From the NCBI GenBank assembly GCA_900316005.1, contig ONBH01000007.1, forward strand, positions 1 to 64,000: a stretch of 64,000 nucleotides of DNA, read 5' to 3'. The translations under genes and the position numbers were made by a program. This document shows, piece after piece, positions 16,025-25,475 of this stretch (its first letter is position 1; every line of letters begins with the position of its first letter). The notes under the pieces are model-generated. The model was not told the origin of the DNA and ran no database searches. It worked only from the letters and a program-made list of their open reading frames with translations. The stretch is from an uncultured Bacteroidales bacterium. GTDB lineage: Bacteria; Bacteroidota; Bacteroidia; Bacteroidales; Paludibacteraceae.

Positions 16025-17101
16025 ATGGAATATTTACTTGGAAAGACACTTGATGAATTGACCGCAATAGCCGAAGAGGCAGGTTTGAAACGTTTTGCCG
16101 GCAAGCAGATAGCTGACTGGCTGTACCAAAAACGCGTCACGACCATTGACCAGATGACCAATCTGTCGCTTGCAGCCCGCGACAAGCTCAAGCAACACTA
16201 TTCCGTAGGCCGCCAAGCCCCACGGGCGCATGCCGAATCCATAGACGGCACCAAGAAATACCTCTTCTCGGTCACACCTAAACAGCCCTTCTCGGTCACA
16301 CCGGTCACCCCCTCTGAGAGGGGGACGGGGGGAGTTATCGAATCCGTCTACATCCCCGAGGATGACCGCGCTACACTCTGTGTCTCTACCCAAGCCGGCT
16401 GCAAGATGGCCTGTCGATTCTGCATGACGGGTACCTTAGGTTTCCACGGAAGTCTCACAGCAACCGATATTCTGAATCAGGTCTTCTCCATTCCCGAGAG
16501 CGAGACGTTGACCAACCTGGTTTATATGGGTGAAGGCGAACCGATGGATAATCTGGATGCCGTCTTGCGCTCCATCGAAGTACTGACTGCCCCTTGGGGG
16601 TGTGCATGGAGCCCCAAACGCATTACCGTATCGTCAGTTGGGCTGGTTCCGGAACTAAAACGCTTCTTGGATAGTTGCGAATGTCATTTGGCTATATCAC
16701 TTCATAATCCATTCGCTATAGAACGTCGGCAAATCATGCCTATCGAACAGCGTTACCCTCTAAGTGAAGTCATCGCGCTACTCAAGCAGTATGATTTCAG
16801 CCATCAGCGGCGGGTATCCTTTGAATATATCTGTTGGGGCGGCGTGAATGACACCCCCAAGCATGCCAACGAGTTGTTGCGTCTTCTTCGAGGGTTGGAA
16901 TGCCGCGTGAACCTCATCCGCTTTCACGAAGGTGTGGAACGCGATTTCCCCGCTTCGGATGAGAAACAGATGGTATGGATGCGCGACTACCTCACCGAGA
17001 AAGGTCTGACGACAACCATACGACGCAGTCGCGGCGAAGATATCCTCGCCGCGTGCGGAATGCTGGTCAATCAACTTAACGAATCCGGTCAGCAGCTCTA
17101 A
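16025..17101 (+). CDS. rlmN: Dual-specificity RNA methyltransferase RlmN with in-frame repeat insertion
   Basis: A radical SAM enzyme methylating C2 of A2503 in 23S rRNA and A37 in some tRNAs. The cluster motif 'CKMACRFCMTG' is at about residues 125-135. 'YMGEGEPMDNL' and the C-terminal 'AACGMLVNQL' with the methyl-carrying Cys are present. Between 'KKYLF' and 'IESVYIPEDDRATLC' lies an unusual stretch, residues about 82-103, that repeats 'FSVTP' and is encoded by GGTCACACC- and CCCCTCTGAGAGGGGG-type repeat DNA (16266-16335). The insertion keeps frame and falls in a loop before the radical SAM core. The 3' end overlaps the convergent DUF4293 gene by 26 nt. Confidence 0.95.
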   Translation: MEYLLGKTLDELTAIAEEAGLKRFAGKQIADWLYQKRVTTIDQMTNLSLAARDKLKQHYSVGRQAPRAHAESIDGTKKYLFSVTPKQPFSVTPVTPSERGTGGVIESVYIPEDDRATLCVSTQAGCKMACRFCMTGTLGFHGSLTATDILNQVFSIPESETLTNLVYMGEGEPMDNLDAVLRSIEVLTAPWGCAWSPKRITVSSVGLVPELKRFLDSCECHLAISLHNPFAIERRQIMPIEQRYPLSEVIALLKQYDFSHQRRVSFEYICWGGVNDTPKHANELLRLLRGLECRVNLIRFHEGVERDFPASDEKQMVWMRDYLTEKGLTTTIRRSRGEDILAACGMLVNQLNESGQQL

Positions 17102-17573
17102 CGAGCGCTTCGTCTTTCAATATCAGGCGCGTAGCCCCGATGGTCAGCACCAAGCATATCAACGGTATGCAGGCTCCGAAGCAGAAATCCCATTCGGCTG
17201 CCAATTGGTGCTTGCCAAACCAGGTGTACATCCACACCAAAGCGTAATAGCCGAGGCAGAGCATGGCAAGAAAGATATTGAGGCGCGCCTGCAGCAGACG
17301 TTTCCTGTACAGGAATATATCCACCAAAGCCAGTAGCGGTATCAGACAGGTGGCCACCGTTAGTCCCCATAGTCCGCTCATCGTGACCGGCGGCAGGTCG
17401 GTACGAAACTCCAAATCGGGTGTTATCTCTTCGATGCCCGTGGCACTCAGATAGAACATACGCTGCAGACTATCGGTCTCAGGGGTGGTAAACTGCACGA
17501 CAGGTACAAAAAACAGCACGATGCCGAGAATAACAATAGTTAACAAATAGAGGGTTTGACGACGCTGGATCAT
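17076..17573 (-). CDS. DUF4293 family membrane protein
   Basis: A 165-residue protein with four hydrophobic segments (about 8-26, 68-88, 95-117 and 133-152), starting 'MIQRRQTLYLLTIVILG', the typical opening of DUF4293 proteins of Bacteroidota. The function is unknown. The last eight codons are antisense to the end of rlmN. It starts a long leftward gene block that continues to 29028. Confidence 0.88.
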   Translation of the reverse strand: MIQRRQTLYLLTIVILGIVLFFVPVVQFTTPETDSLQRMFYLSATGIEEITPDLEFRTDLPPVTMSGLWGLTVATCLIPLLALVDIFLYRKRLLQARLNIFLAMLCLGYYALVWMYTWFGKHQLAAEWDFCFGACIPLICLVLTIGATRLILKDEALVRAADRIR

Positions 17574-17587
17574 TGTTGGGAGATATT

Positions 17588-17658
17588 ATTTATGATTTAA
17601 AATTTAATATTTAATATTTAAGATTTAAGATTCCGAATACGAATTTTAGATATAAGAT
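17588..17658. repeat. Family D repeat (ATTTAA/GATTTAAGA units)
   Basis: Runs of TTTAATA and TTTAAGA units lie between the DUF4293 start and the end of the acetyltransferase gene. Related tracts are at 23345-23395 and 24533-24572. Confidence 0.8.
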
Positions 17659-18239
17659 TATTCGGAAGAGGTCATGAGGCGAACGGAGCCGTTCTCCAAC
17701 ACATATCGTTCACCTGTGGCAGGACAGATAGCAAAGCCTTGGGCATCGAAAGTAAGTTTCTCGCCGTAACGACTCACCCACCCGATTCGGCGTGCCGGAT
17801 TTCCTACCATTAAGGCATATGCCGGTACATCCTTGGTCACCACACTACCGGCTCCGATCAGGCAGTATTCGCCCAACTCATGCCCGCAGACAATCGTTGC
17901 ATTAGCCCCAACACTCGCGCCACGACGAATGAGGGTCTCTTTGTACTCGCTCTTGCGACTAACGGCAGAACGGGGATTGATAACATTGGTGAAGACCATG
18001 CTCGGACCGAGGAACACATCCTCTTCACATCGTACACCGGTATAGACCGACACGTTATTTTGTATCTTGCAATTACGGCCTAACACCACATTGGGCGAGA
18101 TAACTACGTTTTGGCCGATATTACAGTCCTCGCCTATCGTGCAACCCGTCATGATATGACTGAAATGCCATATCTTCGTGCCCTTACCAATCGTGCAACC
18201 CTCGTCCACGTAAGACGACTCATGAACAAAATAATCCAT
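17658..18239 (-). CDS. WlbB/WbpD-like N-acetyltransferase (left-handed beta helix)
   Basis: A hexapeptide-repeat acyltransferase. The sequence 'VHESSYVDEGCTIGKGTKIW' with 'HFSHIMTGCTIGEDCNIG' and 'FLGPSMVFTNVINPRS' matches the UDP-2-acetamido-3-amino-2,3-dideoxy-glucuronate N-acetyltransferases of surface polysaccharide pathways. Repeated [LIV]-G-x4 turns cover residues 10-150, with 'GNPARRIGWVSRYG' at the end of the helix. It is 193 residues. No other sugar-nucleotide genes are adjacent, so the exact substrate is inferred from family likeness only. Confidence 0.85.
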   Translation of the reverse strand: MDYFVHESSYVDEGCTIGKGTKIWHFSHIMTGCTIGEDCNIGQNVVISPNVVLGRNCKIQNNVSVYTGVRCEEDVFLGPSMVFTNVINPRSAVSRKSEYKETLIRRGASVGANATIVCGHELGEYCLIGAGSVVTKDVPAYALMVGNPARRIGWVSRYGEKLTFDAQGFAICPATGERYVLENGSVRLMTSSE

Positions 18240-18267
18240 TATACTAATGATTTAATGATTTAACGAT

Positions 18268-19317
18268 TTATTGTTCTAATACTTTTATGTTTGTCATTAT
18301 TATCTTACCTCTGGAACATGCGGCAAAGATGCCATAACCGTTCTCGATGTTGGAATAAATCTGCACATTTTCTTCCTGTCCGAACAGGCCGCTAATCTCT
18401 GCTCCGAGATCAAACTCCATTTCGTTGTCCTTCTTGCCACCATGTGCCAAGTACATAGAGCGGCGGTAGAGATACGAATCACGGCTATGGGCGTTGAAAC
18501 TGATGACCAGTGTATCAATGGTCAAACTCGTCACCTCTACCTCTGAGCCGTGGATGGAGACCGGGATTTGAATTTTTACGTTATAGTTGTTCGGATAGCC
18601 GGGCTTGAAGAACAATTCATTTTTAGTACTATAACCGTTCTGCGCAGAGAAGTCGTTTTCCCCGCTTGCAAAAAGTTGGTCATGCGATTGAATATAGGTC
18701 GTTGTCCCTTCATGCCTGCCCACGCGTGAATCAATCATATAGGTCATGTGATAGGTGCAGGACACATTCAGGCCGAGGATAACATCACCGGATGGATATT
18801 CCATGAGCCGGAGTGACGGTTCTGCCAGCGATACTTCTATGGTTTGTTGCGAATTATTACTATGCAACACGGTTTCTTGTGATCTAAAAACTAACCACAT
18901 CAGAAGATTTGGTTTCGGCACCACTTTCTGCTCAGCAGTAATCGTGTCATAGCCCGGATGGGAAGCTCGAATACGGACGATGTCTCCGGCTTTAATATAT
19001 CTCACTTCATAATATATGTCAGAGTATACTATAAAATAGCCTCTTTTTTCATTGTAAGTCATCGTTTGCCACGGTTCGTCCCCGTATTGTATCTCTACTA
19101 CCACATCCGACGTGCGAAAAGGAGCAGAGGTATTAGACTTACTATTCAGGAAGAAATGCGAATGCGAGACATACACCCTTACTGGTTCAAATCCCTCACT
19201 CACTTCGGCCTGCAGCACGAGTTTGGGCTTTGTTACCTCGCCGTCATATTCTATCTCCCGCTCACAGGATGAGAGGACAAGGAGCATCGTTACTATGTAC
19301 AATAATAGCCGTTTCAT
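18268..19317 (-). CDS. DUF4249 lipoprotein, partner of the TonB receptor
   Basis: A 349-residue lipoprotein (lipobox LVLSSC, Cys at residue 18) of the DUF4249 family. 'PKLVLQAEVSEGFEPVRVYV' and the following beta-rich stretch are characteristic. DUF4249 genes regularly follow a TonB-dependent receptor with a carboxypeptidase-regulatory-like N-terminus. Here the ATG overlaps the receptor stop by one base (TGATG), so the two are made together and probably form an outer-membrane complex. The ligand is unknown. Confidence 0.88.
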   Translation of the reverse strand: MKRLLLYIVTMLLVLSSCEREIEYDGEVTKPKLVLQAEVSEGFEPVRVYVSHSHFFLNSKSNTSAPFRTSDVVVEIQYGDEPWQTMTYNEKRGYFIVYSDIYYEVRYIKAGDIVRIRASHPGYDTITAEQKVVPKPNLLMWLVFRSQETVLHSNNSQQTIEVSLAEPSLRLMEYPSGDVILGLNVSCTYHMTYMIDSRVGRHEGTTTYIQSHDQLFASGENDFSAQNGYSTKNELFFKPGYPNNYNVKIQIPVSIHGSEVEVTSLTIDTLVISFNAHSRDSYLYRRSMYLAHGGKKDNEMEFDLGAEISGLFGQEENVQIYSNIENGYGIFAACSRGKIIMTNIKVLEQ

Positions 19318-21731
19318 CAGAACTTAAAGGTATAACTCACACTGGGTAATATCGGAAAGAGACTCAATTTATACAACTTCCCTCCGGAGGCATATACCAG
19401 AAAGGGGTTGAAGTTACAGTAGGCGTTATAGACCGACATATTCACTATGTGCTCAAATTCCTTGTGTTTCTTGTCCTTAAGGTGACAGGTTGCCCCAAGG
19501 TCGAGGCGGTGGTAGTCCGGCATTTTGTAGTTATTACGTTCCTCTATGATGGGTACGGCAACACTCTTACCGCTACTGTACAGATAATCCGTAGTACGTT
19601 GCAAGGCAAGCGTTCCGCGTGTTCCGGTACCATATATAAAGGTAGCCGCCACTTCCCATTTCCGGTTTATCCGGTATTGAAGCGTGACACTCAGGTCGTG
19701 CTCACGGTCGTACTTGGCGTGAAAAGGCTTACCGTAGTTTATCTCCTGCCCATTGCGGTCAAATTGGTGCATCGTACGTGACCAGGTATAGCCTATCCAC
19801 CCCGTCACAGGTCCTACACGGCGTTGCAACAACAACTCCACGCCGTAACTCCAGCCGTCACCCACACACACGAGTTCCTGCCAGTTACGGGCAGAGAGAT
19901 ACGAAGCGCCGTCTTTGTACTCCAACAGATTGACCATCTTTTTGTAATACCCCTCCACGGAAAGCTCCACCTGATTGCATATATTATAGGTAATACCTGC
20001 GGCGGCTTGCATGGATCGCATAGGAGGGATATTCGTCGTTGACGGCACCCACAGATCCGTTGGCAGCGAGACGGAGGTATTCGACAACAAATGCACGTAC
20101 TGCGACATATAGGCGTACGACAGTTTGAGTGCCAGGTCTTTGTAGAGCAGGAATCGCATCCCGATACGCGGTTCCAGAGAAGGATAGGTCTTATCTTGAA
20201 TATGGTACAGCCCCGCGTGCAGACCATAGTTCAGTCGATACCAACTACACGGCGTGTAGGTATGTTCGAAATACACATTCGCCTCATGGGTGTGCAGCAT
20301 CTCACCCGCTACGATGGTGGTGTCGTACGATATGCCCTCATTTACATTGGCAGACAAAGACTGCACTTGCGGACGAAACATATGATAGGTGTAGTTCGCA
20401 CCGAAATGGATCTCGTGTTTGTTGGTAGGCCGCCACTCGAAGTTAGTCTGAGCCATTACATCCATAATGTACGAATGATAATAGAGAGCCAACTCATCCT
20501 CAAGGGTGGTATTGTTGCTTTTCTTTTTCTCGTCCATTGAGACAGACAGATTGTATTTGTAGCGGGTAAAACTCAACTGCGAGGTATTGTAGATCCGCCC
20601 GGTGAAGCGATGCTCATAATTAACTGCAGCAAACAGATTACCCCAGTTATAGCGCATTTTCATACGCGTGGAAGTGTCATTGCCGGAACCCTTCTGCCGA
20701 ATATTGGCATAAATGACATCATCGCCCCAATAGAACGAACCGCTCAACTTGTCGTTCTCCGAGAAGATGTGCGTCAGTTTGGCATTGAGGTCGTAGAAAT
20801 AATACCCTCCGGTAGTTACTTCCTCACCGTTCGTCTCGGAGGAAGTCACCGCGGCCGCAATAGGTGCTACAAAGAGGTCGTACAAGGTGCGCCGGGCGGA
20901 TATATTAAAGGTAGTCTGCCCTTTTACCGTCTCTTTATTGCGGTGTTTTAGCCTGTCTTCTTTTTTCCAATAGATTGGTCCTTCCACACTCAGTTTGGTG
21001 GCAATCAGTCCGACGGTCAGATTGCCGTGATAGCCGTAGGCATCACCGTCTTTCTGACGCACGTCAATGATAGACGACAGTCGTCCTCCGTAACGCGCCG
21101 GAAAATTACCTTTATACAGCGTCACGTTCTTGACGGCATCCGCATTAAATACCGAGAAGAAGCCTAACATGTGATTGACCGAATAGAGCGGAACTCCGTC
21201 TAACAGAATCAGGTTGCCATCCGGTCCGCCACCCCGTACATACAACCCGGCCGAACCTTCGGTACCGGACTGCACACCGGGCAGTAACTGTATCGCTTTC
21301 AGGATATCCACCTCACCGCCGATAGCGGGAATACCCTTGATGGTCGATATCGGCACTTCGATGGCTGACATCTGCACAGACTGCACTCCGCTAACAGGCG
21401 AAGCAGCCTCCACAATTACCTCCTGCAGTTCCGTATTGGTCGTCAGTACCACATGAAGCACAGTGTCCCTATTGAGCATAAACGGATCCAACTGCAAGGA
21501 TGAGTACCCCACATAACTGATGAACAGTCGTACGGAGTCCTCCTTGAGTGTAAGCGAATAGAAACCGCTGTTGTTGGTGGTTGTGCCCTGCTGTGACGGC
21601 ATAGCGATGACCGCCGCTCCGATGAGGCGTTCGCCGGTCTGCTTATCCGACACGTAGCCGTTTATGGTATAGTTCTTAGCATAAAGAAACATCGGCAGAC
21701 CAAGTAATATGCACAGTACAAAACGCTTCAA
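19317..21731 (-). CDS. TonB-dependent receptor with carboxypeptidase-like N-terminal domain
   Basis: An 804-residue outer-membrane receptor. The signal peptide is MKRFVLCILLGLPMFLYA, then a CarboxypepD_reg-like domain (about 22-105, 'GYVSDKQTGERLIGAAVIAM'), a plug ('AIQLLPGVQSGTEGSAGLYV', 'GGGPDGNLILLDGVPLY', 'GNFPARYGGRLSSIIDVR') and a 22-strand-type barrel ending in F (SVSYTFKF). It lacks the long SusC-type signature and has DUF4249 rather than SusD as partner, so it belongs to the non-SusC receptor class. The substrate cannot be read from sequence. Confidence 0.92.
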   Translation of the reverse strand: MKRFVLCILLGLPMFLYAKNYTINGYVSDKQTGERLIGAAVIAMPSQQGTTTNNSGFYSLTLKEDSVRLFISYVGYSSLQLDPFMLNRDTVLHVVLTTNTELQEVIVEAASPVSGVQSVQMSAIEVPISTIKGIPAIGGEVDILKAIQLLPGVQSGTEGSAGLYVRGGGPDGNLILLDGVPLYSVNHMLGFFSVFNADAVKNVTLYKGNFPARYGGRLSSIIDVRQKDGDAYGYHGNLTVGLIATKLSVEGPIYWKKEDRLKHRNKETVKGQTTFNISARRTLYDLFVAPIAAAVTSSETNGEEVTTGGYYFYDLNAKLTHIFSENDKLSGSFYWGDDVIYANIRQKGSGNDTSTRMKMRYNWGNLFAAVNYEHRFTGRIYNTSQLSFTRYKYNLSVSMDEKKKSNNTTLEDELALYYHSYIMDVMAQTNFEWRPTNKHEIHFGANYTYHMFRPQVQSLSANVNEGISYDTTIVAGEMLHTHEANVYFEHTYTPCSWYRLNYGLHAGLYHIQDKTYPSLEPRIGMRFLLYKDLALKLSYAYMSQYVHLLSNTSVSLPTDLWVPSTTNIPPMRSMQAAAGITYNICNQVELSVEGYYKKMVNLLEYKDGASYLSARNWQELVCVGDGWSYGVELLLQRRVGPVTGWIGYTWSRTMHQFDRNGQEINYGKPFHAKYDREHDLSVTLQYRINRKWEVAATFIYGTGTRGTLALQRTTDYLYSSGKSVAVPIIEERNNYKMPDYHRLDLGATCHLKDKKHKEFEHIVNMSVYNAYCNFNPFLVYASGGKLYKLSLFPILPSVSYTFKF

Positions 21732-21736
21732 TGATT

Positions 21737-23281
21737 TTAGAAGAACAACTTAAATATATCGTTTCCGTTAGCGTAGATTAAGAGGATGATTAATAGGATA
21801 AATCCAATATTGTTTGCTTTCTCCAGGAACTTATCAGAGGGTTGCTTGCCGGTTAGTATCTCCACCAACAGGAACAAGATATAACCACCATCCAATGCGG
21901 GAATAGGCAGGAAGTTCATGAAGGCGAGTATCAAACTCAGGAATGCCGTCATGTACCAGAACAGATACCAGTTCCAAACAGAGGGGAACATGCCTCCAAT
22001 AGCACCAAAGCCACCCAACGATTGAGCGCCCTCTTTGGTGAAGACGAGCCGGAACTGCTTGACGTAGTTCTTCAGCATATCCCAGCCATAGACCACGCCG
22101 GCGGGAATGGACTCGAGTAGTCCATACTCCTTGTGTTCCATCTCAAAATAGGCATACTTACTCTTCGGATACGCGCCTAAAATCGTCTGGTCACCCAGAA
22201 ATGCGCCACTTGTCATCATCTCACCCGCGCGATAGTACGTGAGTTGTACGCTATCACAGGGGTGCTTGCGCAGCTCGCGGTTAACCAGTATGTCACACCC
22301 CGTAGGCACGCCATTCACAGCTACAAGACTATCTCCCGCCTGCAGCCCGGCATAGTAAGCCGTGGAATTAGGGAGCACGGTATCCACCACAAACGGTACA
22401 TACTCGCTGATGAGCGCAAAACGGAATTTCTTATACGACGGGTCGCGACGAGCTTTCTCACGCTCCTGCTTGTCAAACTCATTCTGAAAAGCCAGGTACC
22501 GCGTACCGAGGTCCTCACTCATGGTGAGTGCCACAGTATCACTACCACGCAGCACCACGACATCGCGTTTGCCCTCGATGATAAGCCATTGTACCACATC
22601 CGCCAGTTCCTCGGGTTCCTGACCATCGATGGTAAGAATACGATCCTGCTGCTCAAAACCCTCCTGTTGCAGTATCTCGGAATAGTACAGACCGCTTGTC
22701 ACATTACGTAGCGGCAGGGTATCGGTACCCCAATGGTAGAGCAGCTGACCGAAGATCAGAAGTGCGGCTATGAAGTTCACCAAGATACCTCCGCTGATGA
22801 TGCCGAGGCGTTGCCATACGTTCTTGGCACGGAACTCCCAAGGTTGCGGATCCGAAGGCAGGTCTGTGGCCGACTTGGTCTCATCCACCATACCTGCAAT
22901 CGAGCAGTATCCGCCAAAAGGTACCCAACCTATGCCCCACTCGGTATTATCGGGGTAACGACGCCAATCGTCCTCGGGCAGTTTCTGCAGTTCTTCATCC
23001 GTCATCGGGCGGTAGAGTACATTGCCCTTCTCGTCTTTCTTTTGGGCACCCGTCACGGGGTCTATCATCTCCACCACGGCGGGTTCAACATTGGGTGCAA
23101 AGAACCGAATCTGCCATTTTCCGTTCACGCGCTTCATGCGCAGCAGGCTGATTTTGGGGTTAAAGAACATATAGAACTTCTCCACACGAACCTTGAACAG
23201 GCGTGCGAAGGTAAAATGCCCTAACTCGTGTATCACCACCAGAAAACTCAGGGCTAATATCAATTGAATAGCTTGAATCAT
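21737..23281 (-). CDS. rseP: Site-2 intramembrane metalloprotease RseP
   Basis: Cleaves membrane-bound substrates inside the bilayer, classically anti-sigma factors. The zinc motif HELGH is at residues 18-22 in the first membrane segment. The C-terminal 'MNFLPIPALDGGYILFLLVE' carries the third zinc ligand Asp. Two PDZ-like regions lie between (about 210-270 and 300-360; 'AYYAGLQAGDSLVAVNGVP' is the clearer). The 514 residues are longer than E. coli RseP because of a charged insert after about residue 70, as in other Bacteroidota. It is downstream of dxr, a common neighbour. Confidence 0.95.
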   Translation of the reverse strand: MIQAIQLILALSFLVVIHELGHFTFARLFKVRVEKFYMFFNPKISLLRMKRVNGKWQIRFFAPNVEPAVVEMIDPVTGAQKKDEKGNVLYRPMTDEELQKLPEDDWRRYPDNTEWGIGWVPFGGYCSIAGMVDETKSATDLPSDPQPWEFRAKNVWQRLGIISGGILVNFIAALLIFGQLLYHWGTDTLPLRNVTSGLYYSEILQQEGFEQQDRILTIDGQEPEELADVVQWLIIEGKRDVVVLRGSDTVALTMSEDLGTRYLAFQNEFDKQEREKARRDPSYKKFRFALISEYVPFVVDTVLPNSTAYYAGLQAGDSLVAVNGVPTGCDILVNRELRKHPCDSVQLTYYRAGEMMTSGAFLGDQTILGAYPKSKYAYFEMEHKEYGLLESIPAGVVYGWDMLKNYVKQFRLVFTKEGAQSLGGFGAIGGMFPSVWNWYLFWYMTAFLSLILAFMNFLPIPALDGGYILFLLVEILTGKQPSDKFLEKANNIGFILLIILLIYANGNDIFKLFF

Positions 23282-23282
23282 T

Positions 23283-23395
23283 TTCGTAGTTTACGTAGTT
23301 TGCGTAGTTTTCGTTGTTTTCGTGATCTCGACAGGGGATTCGGTCGCCCTTTCAATTTTTAATTCTTAATTTTTAATTTTTAATTTTTAATTCCG
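23283..23395. repeat. Family E (GTAGTTTAC) and family D (TTTTTAA) repeats
   Basis: GTAGTTTACGTAGTTTGCGTAGTTTTCG at 23286-23315 is the reverse complement type of the tract at 30872-30930. TTTTTAATTC units follow at 23356-23390 and encode the last residues of Dxr. Confidence 0.85.
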
Positions 23396-24527
23396 CGTAG
23401 CGGCGTGCTTCTTCGTCTGTTGCGACGTAGTCCTCGTAGGTCGGTTTGGCAATATATGTCGCTTTCGCCATCGTCTCGGCTATTATCTCCGGCATCTGCA
23501 TAAAGCCTATCTTACCTTGTCGGAAAGCGAGGTTAGCGACCTCGTTGGCAGCATTCAGCACACAGGGTATATTTCCCCCGCGTGCTACAGCCTCATAGGC
23601 CAGTTGCAGGCACGGGAACCGCTCCAGATCCGGCGGCATGAAGGTCAGCGTATTATAGGTAAAGAGGTCCAATCTCGGGAAGGAGGAAGGCAAACGGTCG
23701 GGATAGGACAACGCGTACTGGATTGGCAGCCGCATATCGGGCATACCTAACTGCGCCTTGATGCTGCCATCCACAAACTGCACGGCAGAGTGCACGATAG
23801 ACTGCGGATGCACCAGCACCTGTATCTTCTCAACCGGCACGCCGAACAGCCACTTGGCTTCGATAACCTCGAAACCCTTGTTCATCATCGAGGCGGAGTC
23901 AATGGTTATCTTGGAACCCATCTCCCAATTGGGATGCTTGAGAGCCTCGGCAGCTGTAACGGATAGGAGTTGTTCTGCGCTATGCCGCAGGAATGGTCCT
24001 CCGCTGGCGGTCAGCAGTATCTTCTCCACCTGTTCGGGGTTTTCGCCTACCAGCGACTGAAAGATAGCTGAGTGCTCGCTATCCACAGGCAGTATAGGCG
24101 CATGATACTGACGCGATAAGTCGCCAATCAGTTCGCCAGCCACCACCAGTGTCTCCTTGTTCGCCAAGGCGATAGTCTTGCCCGCGCGGATGGCTTCGAT
24201 AGTCGGACGCAGTCCGGCATATCCTACCATCGCCGCTACGACGATATCTACCGACGGGAAAGTTACCATCTGGGCTATACTCTCTGCGCCGCACCACACC
24301 TTGATGGGTAGGTCTTGCAGGGCTTCGCGCAAGCTTTCGTAGTAGTTCTCGTCGGCGATGCAGACAACCTCGGGTTTGAACTCGCGCGCCTGACGTATCA
24401 GCAGTTCGACACTACGGTTCGCCGACAAGGCATACACCTCATACAGATCCGGGTGCTCGCGAACCACATCCAAGGTCTGGGTTCCTATCGACCCTGTACT
24501 TCCTAATATGGCAATTTGTTTTGGCAA
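23373..24527 (-). CDS. dxr: 1-deoxy-D-xylulose 5-phosphate reductoisomerase
   Basis: Second step of the MEP isoprenoid pathway. The NADPH motif 'GSTGSIGTQTLDV' is at about residues 8-20. 'PVDSEHSAIFQSL' and 'IDSASMMNKGFEVIEA' carry the metal and substrate ligands, and 'VHPQSIVHSAVQF' follows. At 384 residues it is of usual length. The natural end 'ARRYAEL' continues into KIKN and a stop, all encoded by the AATTAAAA repeat tract. It is co-directional with rseP, the M23 protein and the genes downstream. Confidence 0.96.
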   Translation of the reverse strand: MPKQIAILGSTGSIGTQTLDVVREHPDLYEVYALSANRSVELLIRQAREFKPEVVCIADENYYESLREALQDLPIKVWCGAESIAQMVTFPSVDIVVAAMVGYAGLRPTIEAIRAGKTIALANKETLVVAGELIGDLSRQYHAPILPVDSEHSAIFQSLVGENPEQVEKILLTASGGPFLRHSAEQLLSVTAAEALKHPNWEMGSKITIDSASMMNKGFEVIEAKWLFGVPVEKIQVLVHPQSIVHSAVQFVDGSIKAQLGMPDMRLPIQYALSYPDRLPSSFPRLDLFTYNTLTFMPPDLERFPCLQLAYEAVARGGNIPCVLNAANEVANLAFRQGKIGFMQMPEIIAETMAKATYIAKPTYEDYVATDEEARRYAELKIKN

Positions 24528-24532
24528 GAATC

Positions 24533-24572
24533 TTAAATCTTAAATCTTAAATCTTAAATCTTAAATTTTATT
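24533..24572. repeat. Family D repeat (ATCTTAA units)
   Basis: Five units of AATCTTA occupy the short gap between dxr and the M23-like gene. Confidence 0.85.
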
Positions 24573-24582
24573 TATATTGCGT

Positions 24583-25419
24583 TTAAAACGCAATCACTTC
24601 CTCGGGATTGATGCTTCGTCCGTCGAGCCAGAGTTCGAAGCCGAGCATCTTATCCTTGGCAGCCAGTCCGATGGTCTCACCAGCCTGCACCACCTCACCG
24701 ACCTTACGCATGGGGTATCCGACGGTTCGGTAGATGCTGAGGTGCTGCGCGTGCTGCAGCATCATGGTATAAGTATTATCCTCCTCCTGCTCCAGCAGCA
24801 CGACGGTTCCCGCCAGCACGGCTGTTACATTCTCGTTCTCGGGTGTCTGCAGCCGAATACCGAAACGCTTCAGTTCGGGAGCATAAGTCTCCGTTACGAC
24901 GCCATGCGCAGGGCGGAAGATGGTATAAACCGGCTTGGTGTTCTGCACATCGAACAGCTGCAGGTTGTCTTTTTCCTTCTGTTCGTATTCAGCGATAAAC
25001 TCCTCTGTGGCCTCGTTCTTGGCAAGCAATAACTCCTCGCGCATGACCAGTTGTAGCGAGTCCAGGCTGATGATGGTATCGCTCGTGGCATCGCCTGCCA
25101 GCACCTGTTTCATCGACTCTAAGTAGCGCCGCTGAGCTTCAAGCATTGTGCCCAACGAATCCACGCGAGCAGTCTCAGAGATGAGCGAACGGCGAATATC
25201 CTCGCCGTAACCCGGTAACACGTTCTTAATAGGCGTGTACAAAATCAAGAGCGAGAACAGCACTAACGTCAGCAGGAAAGTCAGCGTGAGGAACGTAAAA
25301 ACACTCAGTAGGTTCAGTCTCAGATGAAACTGTTCCGTCAAGGTCTCTTCGTTTACCACGCTCAGCAGATACTTACGCCTTAACCGTTGCCAGAGATTTT
25401 CTGTCTTTTCTTCGGACAT
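24583..25419 (-). CDS. Membrane-anchored degenerate M23 (LytM-like) protein
   Basis: A 278-residue protein, started at ATG 25419 because the three codons before it come from repeat DNA. One membrane helix (about 37-62) is followed by a coiled region and a C-terminal LytM-type fold ('FRPAHGVVTETYAPELK', 'AGTVVLLEQEEDNTYTM', 'GYPMRKVGEVVQAGETIG'). The active M23 motifs HxxxD and HxH are replaced by 'RFGIRL' and 'LGFELW', so it should not hydrolyse peptidoglycan itself. By analogy with EnvC/NlpD it may regulate an amidase; that is inference. Confidence 0.85.
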   Translation of the reverse strand: MSEEKTENLWQRLRRKYLLSVVNEETLTEQFHLRLNLLSVFTFLTLTFLLTLVLFSLLILYTPIKNVLPGYGEDIRRSLISETARVDSLGTMLEAQRRYLESMKQVLAGDATSDTIISLDSLQLVMREELLLAKNEATEEFIAEYEQKEKDNLQLFDVQNTKPVYTIFRPAHGVVTETYAPELKRFGIRLQTPENENVTAVLAGTVVLLEQEEDNTYTMMLQHAQHLSIYRTVGYPMRKVGEVVQAGETIGLAAKDKMLGFELWLDGRSINPEEVIAF

Positions 25420-25475
25420 CAATATCAACTATCAACTATCAATTATCAATTATCAATTATCAATTATCAACTAAA
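25419..25475. repeat. Family A repeat tract (reverse orientation)
   Basis: AACTATC/AATTATC units lie between the fumarase stop and the M23-like start and contribute three spurious in-frame codons ahead of the M23 ATG. Confidence 0.85.

Noticed and set aside
19317..21731. SusC/SusD polysaccharide utilisation locus
   Set aside because: The partner is DUF4249, not SusD, and no glycoside hydrolases or SusC signature are present.
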